Positions 55,979 through 64,000 of a DNA stretch of 64,000 bases are shown piece by piece. The position numbers were made by a program, and so were the translations under genes. Each line of letters starts with the position of its first letter. The stretch's first letter is position 1. This DNA is from Arthrobacter alpinus (GTDB taxonomy: Bacteria; Actinomycetota; Actinomycetes; Actinomycetales; Micrococcaceae), in NCBI RefSeq assembly GCF_900105965.1, contig NZ_FNTV01000001.1, positions 3,410,001 to 3,474,000 on the forward strand, given 5' to 3'. The notes below the pieces were generated by a model. It made no database searches. It saw nothing but the letters and a program-made list of their open reading frames with translations, and was not told where the DNA came from.

Positions 55979-58900
55979 ATGTCACTGCTCCACGAGAAGC
56001 ATCCAGCGAAGTTGAGGCAAAAACCACCGGGCCGTAGCGCCATGGGCTGGCGCGCCACGGCTGTGACTTTGGCTGGCCTGCTGGCCGTAGGGTCACTGCC
56101 GGCCCTGGCACTTTCTCCCGCGGCACTCGCCGCCTCCGGTACGCCGATTGCGGCGTCGAACATTAAGCCCGAAGTTCCTGTCGAAAACGGGGCTACCTTG
56201 GGTGCCATCGGCTCCTTCACGAAGGCCGGCAACGTGGTCAGCCTGGCCCCCGCCACCGGCGCCATCCGCGTGACCTTCTTGGACGACGGAAACTTCCGCC
56301 TCGAGGCCACCCCCACGGGAACCTTCTCGGATCCGGCCAACACGCCCGAATCACCTGTCGACGCCACGCGCACGGCCAACATCGTGGTGGGTGCTGCCGA
56401 CTTTAAGGCAGGCAGCGTCAACGTCACCGACGCCGGCGGTGACATCACGATGGCCACGGCCAAGGTGAAGCTGGAAGTCAACAAAGCCTCCGGTGCATTT
56501 ACGCTCAAGCGCGCCGACGGCAGCGTCGTATGGACGGAAGCGTCCGCCCTCAGCTTTGGCGCCAACTCCACCACCCAGCACCTTGCCCCGCTGGCCGGGG
56601 AGCAGTTCCTGGGCGGCGGCATGCAGAACGGCCGCGTGGTCCACACGGGCTCCACCGTCAACATCTCCAACAACTTCGACTGGGACGACGAAGGCCACCC
56701 CAACGCGGTCCCGTATTACATGACGAGCGCCGGCTACGGCGTCCTGCGCAACACCTTTGCTCCCGGCTCCTACACGTTCACGGCCAACGAGACCACGACC
56801 CACAAGGAAAAGCGCTTCGACGCCTACTACTTTGTGGGCGACTACAAGCAGAGCCTTGACGGCTACACCAAGCTGACAGGGCGCCCCAACCTGCCCCCCG
56901 TGTACGGCCTGGAATACGGCGACGCCGACTGCTACAACCGCGCACTGCGCGGCGAGGCTCCGCCGGCCGACCCCAACGCCACCAAGAAGCAGCACACCTA
57001 CGACTCCGTCGAAACGGCCAAGGAGTTCAAGGACAACAACATGCCCGCGGGCTGGATGATCGTCAACGACGGCTACGGCTGCGAGTACACCGAGGATGCT
57101 GCGGGCTTTGACAAGAACGCCCCGTACGACCCCAACAGCGCCGACAAGGGCCTGGGCAACACGGTCAAGGCCATCGAGGCCGAGGCCAACCTCAAGACCG
57201 GCCTGTGGACGCAGCGTTCGCTGAGCAACCAGGAAAAGGAAGTTGGCACCGACGGCATCGCCCTGCGCAAGCTCGACGTCGCCTGGGTCGGCGCGGGCTA
57301 CCGCATGGCGCTGACCGGCTGTGAAAGTGCCAAGAGCGGCATAGAGAGCTATTCCGAGGGCCGCGCCAACACCCTCATGGTTGAGGGCTGGGCCGGTGCC
57401 CAGCGTTGTGGTGTGCCGTGGACCGGCGATCACTCCGGCAACCTGGACGCCGTCCGTTGGGCTGTACCGGCCATGGCCGGCGCCACCAACTCGGGCCAGG
57501 CCTTTACCGCCTCCGATGTGGACGGCATCTTCGGCGGCAGCGCCGAAAGCTACGTCCGCGACCTGCAGTGGAAGGCCTTCGCGCCCGAGCTGTATTCCAT
57601 GAGCGGCTGGTCCAATGTGGACAAGCGCCCGTGGCTCTACGGCGAGGCGGCCACCGAGATTAACCGCAAGTACCTGCAGATGCGCCAGGAACTCATGCCC
57701 TTCATCTACTCGCTTGCCGTTGATTCCAACACCAACGGCGTGGGCATGATGCGCAGCATGCCGCTGGAATTCCCCAGCGACCCGTTGTCCTACACCAAGG
57801 AAGCCGAAACCCAGTTCCTGCTCGGTTCGGACTATCTGGTGGCCCCCGTTTCCACCTCCACCCCCGTCCGTAACGGCATCGTCTTGCCCGCCGGCTCGCA
57901 GTGGATCGACTACTGGACCGGGGCCATCCACCAGGGCGGCCAGGTCCTCAACGGCTACAGCGCCCCGTTGGAAACCCTGCCGATCTTCGTCCGCGCTGGC
58001 GCAGTGGTGCCCAAGGGCCCCATTGCCCGCAACGCCTCTCTGGTTGCGGAAGACTCGGCCCTGACGGTTGACGTCTACCCTGCCGGAGCATCTTCCTTCA
58101 CCCTGAAGGAAGATGACAAGGTCAGCCGCGAATACAAGAACGGCTCCACCAGCGTCCAGGAATTCAAGGTGGCCGCACCGGCCAAGAATGGCGGCGACGT
58201 AAGTGTCACCATCGGCAAGCGCGACGGCGACTACGCCGGCAAGGCTGCCGCCCGTCCTTACAATCTGGCCGTGCACAGCGGCTCGGCACCGTCCTCGGTC
58301 ACCGTGGGTGCAACCACGGTGGCCAAGGTTCCCGACGCGACAGCCCTCGAGGCTGCCGCAACGAGCTGGTACTACGACGCCGCAGATGCTGGCGGAACCG
58401 TGCACGTCAAGGCCGGCGCAGTTGCCTCCAACGCAACGGCAACCATCACGCTCAAGGCCACATCCGCCGTCGGCGGTACGGACTCGGACGCCTTGGCGGC
58501 CGCAGTGGCCGTGAACCTGGAAAACAAGGTGTTCCAGGGCAGCAAGACCGCTGCCTCGGCAACGTTCACCAACACCGGCAGCAACGCCAAGACAAACGTG
58601 GTCATCACCCCCGTGGTCCCCGCCGGCTGGACTGTGAGCAACGCACAGGGCGCAACGGTGGCCCAGGTGGCCCCCGGCGCAACCGTCCAGGCAACGTTTG
58701 ACCTGCTCCCCGGGAGCGCCTCGGCTGCCGGACTGCAAAGCATCGGCGCCAAGGCGACATACAACGACTCCAAGGGTGCCACCCAGGAAGTCTCAGGCTC
58801 CAACCAGATGTACGTGGCCTATGGATCGCTGGCGGGCGCGTTCAACAACATCTCAGTCACCACCGCCAGCGGCGCATTCGTGGACAAGCTCGGCAACTTC

Positions 58901-60430
58901 GACGGCGGCGGCGCCTCCTTCAACTCCGAGCAGCTTGCGAACGCCACTGTTCCGGCCGGCGGTGTGACTCCGGGGTCCACTGTCACCGTGGATGCGGGCC
59001 TGCCCACCGAGGTCAACTACACCTGGCCCGAAGCAGGCGCCAACAAGAACAATGCCGTCGCGCTGAATGGGCAGACCATCGCCCTGGCCGGAAAGGGCAC
59101 CGACCTGGCCGTTCTCGGCTCGGCCGCCGCCGGAGCGGGCGTCAGCCCGGAACTGACAATAACCTACAAGGACGGAACCGTTCAGAAGGGTGCTCCGTAC
59201 TTCCCCAACTGGCTGCCCCAGGGCGACACCCGGGGCGCCAAGGTGGCCGTCAAGGCCATGGGCCGCAACAGCCAGGCCCAGGCTGCCAACCCGGAATACA
59301 CAAGCACCGGCTACCAGATCTACTCAGGCACTGTACGCCTGCTCCCCAACAAGGAGCTTGCCTCGGTGCAGCTGCCGGTTGCCGAGAACGTCAAGATCTT
59401 TGATTGGCAGGTTGTGGACTTCCCACTGCCCACGGCACCGGAGGCAGACACCTTCATTTCCGATGTGACCCCCGTGAGCGCCACCAACGGCTACGGCGTC
59501 ATTGGCAAGGACGTGGTCAACAAGGACTCGGCAGCTTCACCCGATGTTCCACTGACCATTGTTGACCGTACCGACCCGGCCAACTCGAAGACCACCACGT
59601 ACGAGAAGGGCATGGGCGTCCACGCGGCCTCCAACCTCACGTACTACGTGGGCGAGCAGTGCTCCCGCTTCACTTCCGAGATCGGGCTGGAAGGCGACTT
59701 CGGCGGCACCATCATCTTCACGGTGGTGGGTGACGGCAAGGTGCTTTACCAGAGCCGCACGCTGGTCAAGGGCTTCGCTCCGGAAAAGCTGGAGATTGAC
59801 CTGACCGGCGTCTCCTATGTGGAACTGAAGGTCGACCCGATCTCCGGTGGCAACATCAACGGCGCCCACGGCGTGTGGGGCAACGCCAAGTTCCTCTGCG
59901 CGCAGGCTCCTGCCGCCGATGACCAGGCTCCGGTTACCACGGCTACCATTGCACCGGCGACACCCGCCGCCAGTGGCTGGTACACCACGGCACCGAGTGT
60001 CGAACTGGCCGCAACGGACAACGTGGGAGTCGCCAAGACTGAATACCAGATTGGAAACGGCCCCTGGAGCACGTACACCGAGACGCTCGCACTGCCCGAG
60101 GGTGTCAACGGTTTCAAGTACCGCTCCACTGACGCCGCCGGCAACGTCGAGGAAGCCAAGGCAACAGCCGAATTCAAGGTGGACACCCAGGTTCCCACCG
60201 TGAAGGCGAAAGTCAACGGCCGCACGATCAAGCTAACGGCTGCCGATTCCGGCTCCGGCGTCTCCTCGGTGGAGTACTCCACCGACGGCGGCACCACCTG
60301 GCAGGCCTACAAGGCCGTCATCAAGGCAGGGAAAAATGGCATGTCCGCCGCCTACCGCGCCACTGACAAGGCCGGTCTGTCAGTGACATCCACTGTCAAT
60401 GCAGTGGTGCCCCCGGTGGGGAAGCCGTAG
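55979..60430 (+). CDS. Secreted multidomain GH31 glycoside hydrolase
   Basis: The 1483-residue protein has a signal peptide (to about residue 53, with ALA-AS cleavage). A GH31 catalytic module covers about 80–690. The predicted nucleophile is Asp433 in LRKLDVAWVG and the acid/base Asp484 in WTGDHSGN; DGIFGGSAESYVRDLQWKAF follows. Next come a NEW3/NPCBM-associated module (about 845–945), an uncharacterised beta-rich module (about 950–1150), an NPCBM carbohydrate-binding module (about 1160–1315; KGMGVHAASNLTYYVG) and two Y-x-Y/OmpL47-like modules to the end. GH31 enzymes act on alpha-glucosides, alpha-galactosides or alpha-xylosides; the specificity here is open. I chose ATG 55979; a start at 55919 would add 20 residues before the signal. 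Confidence 0.85.
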   Translation: MSLLHEKHPAKLRQKPPGRSAMGWRATAVTLAGLLAVGSLPALALSPAALAASGTPIAASNIKPEVPVENGATLGAIGSFTKAGNVVSLAPATGAIRVTFLDDGNFRLEATPTGTFSDPANTPESPVDATRTANIVVGAADFKAGSVNVTDAGGDITMATAKVKLEVNKASGAFTLKRADGSVVWTEASALSFGANSTTQHLAPLAGEQFLGGGMQNGRVVHTGSTVNISNNFDWDDEGHPNAVPYYMTSAGYGVLRNTFAPGSYTFTANETTTHKEKRFDAYYFVGDYKQSLDGYTKLTGRPNLPPVYGLEYGDADCYNRALRGEAPPADPNATKKQHTYDSVETAKEFKDNNMPAGWMIVNDGYGCEYTEDAAGFDKNAPYDPNSADKGLGNTVKAIEAEANLKTGLWTQRSLSNQEKEVGTDGIALRKLDVAWVGAGYRMALTGCESAKSGIESYSEGRANTLMVEGWAGAQRCGVPWTGDHSGNLDAVRWAVPAMAGATNSGQAFTASDVDGIFGGSAESYVRDLQWKAFAPELYSMSGWSNVDKRPWLYGEAATEINRKYLQMRQELMPFIYSLAVDSNTNGVGMMRSMPLEFPSDPLSYTKEAETQFLLGSDYLVAPVSTSTPVRNGIVLPAGSQWIDYWTGAIHQGGQVLNGYSAPLETLPIFVRAGAVVPKGPIARNASLVAEDSALTVDVYPAGASSFTLKEDDKVSREYKNGSTSVQEFKVAAPAKNGGDVSVTIGKRDGDYAGKAAARPYNLAVHSGSAPSSVTVGATTVAKVPDATALEAAATSWYYDAADAGGTVHVKAGAVASNATATITLKATSAVGGTDSDALAAAVAVNLENKVFQGSKTAASATFTNTGSNAKTNVVITPVVPAGWTVSNAQGATVAQVAPGATVQATFDLLPGSASAAGLQSIGAKATYNDSKGATQEVSGSNQMYVAYGSLAGAFNNISVTTASGAFVDKLGNFDGGGASFNSEQLANATVPAGGVTPGSTVTVDAGLPTEVNYTWPEAGANKNNAVALNGQTIALAGKGTDLAVLGSAAAGAGVSPELTITYKDGTVQKGAPYFPNWLPQGDTRGAKVAVKAMGRNSQAQAANPEYTSTGYQIYSGTVRLLPNKELASVQLPVAENVKIFDWQVVDFPLPTAPEADTFISDVTPVSATNGYGVIGKDVVNKDSAASPDVPLTIVDRTDPANSKTTTYEKGMGVHAASNLTYYVGEQCSRFTSEIGLEGDFGGTIIFTVVGDGKVLYQSRTLVKGFAPEKLEIDLTGVSYVELKVDPISGGNINGAHGVWGNAKFLCAQAPAADDQAPVTTATIAPATPAASGWYTTAPSVELAATDNVGVAKTEYQIGNGPWSTYTETLALPEGVNGFKYRSTDAAGNVEEAKATAEFKVDTQVPTVKAKVNGRTIKLTAADSGSGVSSVEYSTDGGTTWQAYKAVIKAGKNGMSAAYRATDKAGLSVTSTVNAVVPPVGKP

Positions 60431-60500
60431 CCGCACCCCGTCCGTCACCGGCGGCCAATAACCTGGCCGCCGTCGTGCATAAGACGCACAACCTGACGTA

Positions 60501-60539
60501 GAGAAGGACCCGTCCGCAAAGTGCGGACGGGTCCTTCTC
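60501..60539. terminator. Bidirectional terminator between GH31 and the response regulator
   Basis: A perfect 18-base stem (60501–60518 with 60522–60539) with loop AAG, 70 bases after the GH31 stop and directly before the response-regulator stop on the other strand. Confidence 0.88.
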
Positions 60540-60550
60540 CACGTGTTGAC

Positions 60551-61207
60551 TCAGCCGCCGTGCTGAAGGAAGCTCAGAACAGCCAGAACGCGGCGGTGGT
60601 CGTCGGCGCCCGGCTGCAGGCCGAGCTTGATGAAGATGGCGCTGATGTGTTTTTCGACGGCACCGGCGCTGATGACGAGAGTCTTGGCGATGCCGGCGTT
60701 GGTCAGGCCCTGGGCCATGAGCCCGAGCACCTGCGACTCCCGCGGGCTCAGCGTGTTGAGGGGGTCCGTGGCCGTGCGGTTGGTCAGCAGGGTGCTTACC
60801 ACTTCTGGATCAATGACCGTGGCGCCTGCCGTCACGCGGCGGATGGCGTCGGCGAAGTCCTCAAAGCGGGCCACCCTGTCCTTGAGCAGGTAGCCCAAGC
60901 CGGCGCCGTTGGATGCGCCGGCCAGCAGCTCACTGGCGTAGCTCAGCTCCACGTATTGGGAAAGCACCAGAATCGCCACGGAGGGGAATCGCGCCCGAAC
61001 GTCAAGGGCCGCCTTGAGTCCTTCGTCGCGGTGGGAAGGTGGCATGCGAACATCCGTGATCAGCAGATCGGGGACGTGTTCCTGAACTGCCGCGAGTAGT
61101 TCGGTTCCGTCCCCAACGGCCGCGCAGACCACGGCTCCGGTCTCCTCGAGTAGTCGAACCAGGCCCTCACGGAGCAGGACGGAATCTTCGGCAAGGACAA
61201 CACGCAT
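60551..61207 (-). CDS. NarL/LuxR-family response regulator
   Basis: A 218-residue regulator: receiver with VVLAEDSVLLREGLVRLLEE and phospho-acceptor Asp52 in LLITDVRMPP, then the LuxR helix-turn-helix LSPRESQVLGLMAQGLTNAG followed by IAKTLVISAGAVEKHISAIF. The frame runs upstream to 61555 but that part overlaps the kinase gene; ATG 61207 begins the conserved receiver directly. It follows its kinase after 67 bases. Confidence 0.93.
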   Translation of the reverse strand: MRVVLAEDSVLLREGLVRLLEETGAVVCAAVGDGTELLAAVQEHVPDLLITDVRMPPSHRDEGLKAALDVRARFPSVAILVLSQYVELSYASELLAGASNGAGLGYLLKDRVARFEDFADAIRRVTAGATVIDPEVVSTLLTNRTATDPLNTLSPRESQVLGLMAQGLTNAGIAKTLVISAGAVEKHISAIFIKLGLQPGADDHRRVLAVLSFLQHGG

Positions 61208-61274
61208 GGTTCCACAGTAGTGCCCGACGGCCGGTGGCCAGGCCCGGGCGTGAGAACTGGGGGCGAGTACTGGC

Positions 61275-62585
61275 TCAGGCACGAAGCGGAATACTTGCCC
61301 GCAATGAGGTGGGGCCGCCTGCTGGGCTGATAACCTCCAGCGAGCCGTCGACGCCGGCAAGCCGATCAACCAATCCGGCCAGACCGTGGCCTTTCCCCGC
61401 ATGGGCGCCGCCGACTCCATCGTCAGTGACCTCGACGTATAGCTCGGTGGGGCCCATTTGAACCGTGAGCCTCGCGTGGGTGGCACCTGAATGCTTGGAA
61501 ACGTTGGCCAGGGCCTCGGATGCCACAAAGTAGGCGGCATTTTCGGCGCTTTCAACGAGCCTTGCGCCGTGCTCCAAGTTGCCGGATACGGTCACCGGAA
61601 CCGTTGATCTTGTGGCCAGTGACTCTATGGCTGTCCGAAGCCCGCGATCGGCCAACAGGGGAGGGGCAATGCCGCGGGACAGCTGCCGCAATTCCGTGAG
61701 GGCCTCACGGCTTTGTTCAAGGGCTCCATTCATGAGCTCCCGGGCGGCCTCTGGATCGCTGAGCATGCGCCGCTGGGCGGCTTCAACGTCCATCTGCAAT
61801 CGAATGAGGCGTTGCTGCGGGCCGTCGTGGAGGTCCCTTTCAATCTTGCGCAAGGTGCTGGCCTCCTCAGATACTATCTGGGCCCGGCTGGTGGTCAACT
61901 CTTCGCCGCGGGCGCGCAGGGCAGCGTTTTCATTCGTGAGCAGGGCCCGCGTCATGGCGGCATCGGCCGTGGCCAACAAGTGCGTTATGAAGGGAAGGAG
62001 TAGTAGAAACAGTGCACCGTAGACCAACCCAAACCAAGCCTCCGCGGTGTTGGGGCTGACTCCCAGGAACGTATCGAGCCCGATGTATTCCGCAAGTGGA
62101 GTATTTCCCGGCGGCAGGAACCACAGCCAGATCCACTGGGTCAGTCCACCCAAGCTGACGCCTAAGACCGTGATGGCTATGCAGAACGATGCGGTCCGGT
62201 AGGTAAAGGACACGAAAACGCCGTGAATAAGATCCTTCCACGGCTGTGGATCGGCCAGAGTCCTAAACATGCCACCAATGGTATATTTTTGTGGAGTTCG
62301 GTAGTGCACGGGCGGAATGCTGCCAGACCAGCGCCGCAGCGCGGATCGATTAACAGTTGCAAACCACCTGGCCGTAGCGAGGCAGGCCACGAGAACCGGC
62401 AGGCCAACCCAGATGACGATCGTGGACAGGCCCACCGAGAAGAGGGTAATCAGGACGATGAAGGAAACGAGTGAAATGAAGAAGCCGGGCAGGATGTAGG
62501 CCAGGTCCGATCCGATCTGCCGCCATGTTTGCGGGCGCACGATCTGCCAGGACTTTGGAGCCGGTGTGGCGTATGGGTTGCTCAT
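61275..62585 (-). CDS. Sensor histidine kinase with four-span sensor domain
   Basis: The 436-residue kinase has an N-terminal sensor module of four spans (about 28–72 and 125–205) with a short outside loop, matching the actinobacterial 'putative sensor' domain. The HisKA_3 motif is KIERDLHDGPQQRLIRLQMD (His253), and the ATPase end is GHGLAGLVDRLAGVDGSLEV. The stimulus is unknown. It diverges from the ABC-F gene (134 bases apart) and forms a kinase–regulator unit with the downstream gene. Confidence 0.92.
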   Translation of the reverse strand: MSNPYATPAPKSWQIVRPQTWRQIGSDLAYILPGFFISLVSFIVLITLFSVGLSTIVIWVGLPVLVACLATARWFATVNRSALRRWSGSIPPVHYRTPQKYTIGGMFRTLADPQPWKDLIHGVFVSFTYRTASFCIAITVLGVSLGGLTQWIWLWFLPPGNTPLAEYIGLDTFLGVSPNTAEAWFGLVYGALFLLLLPFITHLLATADAAMTRALLTNENAALRARGEELTTSRAQIVSEEASTLRKIERDLHDGPQQRLIRLQMDVEAAQRRMLSDPEAARELMNGALEQSREALTELRQLSRGIAPPLLADRGLRTAIESLATRSTVPVTVSGNLEHGARLVESAENAAYFVASEALANVSKHSGATHARLTVQMGPTELYVEVTDDGVGGAHAGKGHGLAGLVDRLAGVDGSLEVISPAGGPTSLRASIPLRA

Positions 62586-62719
62586 AGTTCAATCCTTGCC
62601 GTGGCGGGGTCCTTGAACCATCATGCCAGCCGGTGAATACAGGGTGGGGATATCCCCACCGACTACCCTGAGTGCCCATGGCGGATGGCACTGGTCATGG
62701 GAGATGGGAGAATTAGTGT

Positions 62720-64000
62720 GTGGGACACATTGACGTTGCAAACATTGACTACTTTCTCTCTGACGGCCGGCAGCTGCTGAACGGGGTGAACTTTCGCGTC
62801 TCCGATGGCACCAAGACGGCGCTGATCGGCCCCAACGGCACGGGCAAGACCACGTTGTTGCGCATCATTTGCCAGGATATTAAGGCCGACGAGGGCGCTG
62901 TTTCGCGCTCGGGCAGCATGGGTGTCATGCGCCAGTTTGTGGGGCAGGTGCGTGATGAAAGCACCGTCCGTGATCTGTTGCTGTCCGTTGCCTCACCCAA
63001 TATTGCAGCCGCCGGAAAGGCAGTTGACGAGGCCGAAGTAGCCATGCTGGAACGCGACGACGAACCCAGCCAGATGGCGTATGCCCAGGCCATCGCCGAC
63101 TGGGGCGATGTTGGCGGTTATGAGATGGAAACCACATGGGACGAAGTCACCATGGCCGCAATGGGAATGGATTTCTACACCGCCCAGTACCGCAAAGCCG
63201 CAACCCTTAGCGGTGGCGAGCAAAAACGCTTGGTCCTTGAGGCGCTGTTCTCCGGCCCCGACGAGGTGCTGCTGCTGGATGAGCCCGATAACTATTTGGA
63301 TGTGCCTGGCAAGCGCTGGCTTGAAGCAAAAATGGCTGAGTCGAAGAAGTCCGTGTTGTTTGTTAGCCACGACCGCGAGCTCCTAGCCAATGCCGCAAAC
63401 AGAATTGTCACACTCGAACCCGGCATCAACGGCGCCTCCAGCTGGACTCACGGTGGCGGTTTTGAGTCGTATGTGAAGGCCCGAGAGGACCGTAACGCCC
63501 GGTTCGAAGAATTGCGGAAGCGGTGGGACGAGGAGCACATCAAGCTCAAGGAACTCGTCAACATGTACAAGACGAAGGCCGCCTTCCGCTCCGATATGGC
63601 CAACCGCTACCAAGCCGCCCAGTCGCGCCTGGCCCAGTTCTTGGAGCAAGGTCCGCCGGAAGCACTGCCCATTGAACAAAACGTGAAAATGCGCCTCAAG
63701 GGCGGGCGGACGGCCAAACGTGCAGTCATCGCCGACAAGCTGGAATTGACCGGTCTCATGAAACCATTCAGCACCGAGCTATGGTTTGGGGACAGGGTGG
63801 GTGTCCTGGGTTCCAATGGATCAGGCAAGTCTCACTTCCTGCGGCTTTTGGCCGCAGGCGGCTCGGACCCGGACAAGGAACATGAGCCGGTGTCCGACGT
63901 CGAAATTGCGCCTGTGCCTCACGAAGGCTCCGTCAAACTCGGTGCCCGCATTCGCCCGGGCTTCTTTGCCCAGACCCATGCCCGTCCAGACCTTTTGACG
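62720..64000 (+). CDS. ABC-F family ATPase (3' partial)
   Basis: The frame is open from GTG 62720 to the window end (427 codons). It has two ABC modules without membrane spans, as in ribosome-associated ABC-F factors. In the first, Walker A is GPNGTGKTT, the signature LSGGEQKRLVLEAL and Walker B LLLDEPDNYLD; the second starts with GSNGSGKSHFLRLL. A charged linker follows the first module (ELRKRWDEEHIKLKELVNMY). Where most ABC-Fs have D-E-P-T-N-H-L-D, this one has D-E-P-D-N-Y-L-D. GGGAG at 62706–62710 is the ribosome-binding site, and an in-frame TAG just upstream fixes the start region. Confidence 0.9.
   Translation, partial: MGHIDVANIDYFLSDGRQLLNGVNFRVSDGTKTALIGPNGTGKTTLLRIICQDIKADEGAVSRSGSMGVMRQFVGQVRDESTVRDLLLSVASPNIAAAGKAVDEAEVAMLERDDEPSQMAYAQAIADWGDVGGYEMETTWDEVTMAAMGMDFYTAQYRKAATLSGGEQKRLVLEALFSGPDEVLLLDEPDNYLDVPGKRWLEAKMAESKKSVLFVSHDRELLANAANRIVTLEPGINGASSWTHGGGFESYVKAREDRNARFEELRKRWDEEHIKLKELVNMYKTKAAFRSDMANRYQAAQSRLAQFLEQGPPEALPIEQNVKMRLKGGRTAKRAVIADKLELTGLMKPFSTELWFGDRVGVLGSNGSGKSHFLRLLAAGGSDPDKEHEPVSDVEIAPVPHEGSVKLGARIRPGFFAQTHARPDLLT

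Noticed and set aside
56351..58738. A 795-codon open frame antisense to the GH31 gene
   Set aside because: It mirrors the GH31 coding frame in GC-rich DNA, where stop codons are rare on the opposite strand. The translation is His/Gly/Val-rich without domains, and the plus-strand protein is clearly conserved.

Overview
The window comes from the chromosome of a GC-rich actinomycete, most likely an Arthrobacter-like member of the Micrococcaceae. I infer this from gene order and protein character, not from a database search. The order pknB–glutamine amidotransferase–class E sortase–crgA, the order dnaA–dnaN–gnd–recF–DUF721–gyrB–gyrA–DUF3566–tRNA-Ile–tRNA-Ala, and the order rpmH–rnpA–yidD–yidC–jag–rsmG–parA–parB–(gap)–trxA–trxB–murJ are those of the actinobacterial replication-origin neighbourhood. 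The conventional origin lies around dnaA (about 21.9–24.0 kb). Genes to its left mostly run on the minus strand and genes to its right mostly on the plus strand, so the essential genes are co-directional with outgoing forks.

Left arm (1–12 kb): the PASTA end of a PknB-type kinase; a compact operon of sortase, a 54-residue membrane protein and a PabA/TrpG amidotransferase; divergent crgA; a small repeat protein; a very large LuxR-family ATPase regulator; an acetyltransferase; a flavin-reductase-like protein; a rhomboid protease; a cyclophilin; a low-complexity membrane protein; and an EamA transporter. Between the acetyltransferase and the flavin reductase (7.0–7.4 kb) sits a dense cluster of DnaA boxes about 15 kb from dnaA. 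It is at least as rich as the two clusters flanking dnaA.

Origin core (12–29.7 kb): tRNA-Ala and tRNA-Ile, DUF3566, gyrA, gyrB, a DciA-like DUF721 protein, recF, gnd, dnaN, dnaA, then rpmH through parB. DnaA boxes flank dnaA on both sides.

Decayed gap (29.7–38.6 kb): almost 9 kb without an intact gene between parB and trxA. It holds remnants of IS110, IS21, IS30 and IS481 transposases and a broken DUF222/HNH nuclease gene. Five of the window's six parS-type sites (TGTTTCACGTGAAACA and variants) lie in or at the edges of this stretch; the sixth is inside the 5' end of parA. I read it as a centromere-like zone where mobile elements have landed and rotted while ParB sites remain.

Right arm (38.6–64 kb): trxA/trxB, a membrane-anchored pseudokinase-like protein, murJ, a NUDIX hydrolase, CCA-adding enzyme, a histidine phosphatase, a polytopic membrane protein, an FAD oxidoreductase, a META-domain lipoprotein, an ABC exporter divergent from a NarL-type two-component system, a secreted NlpC/P60 protein with a Pro/Thr-rich repeat tail, a 1483-residue secreted GH31 glycosidase, a second NarL-type two-component system, and the start of an ABC-F ATPase that runs off the window.
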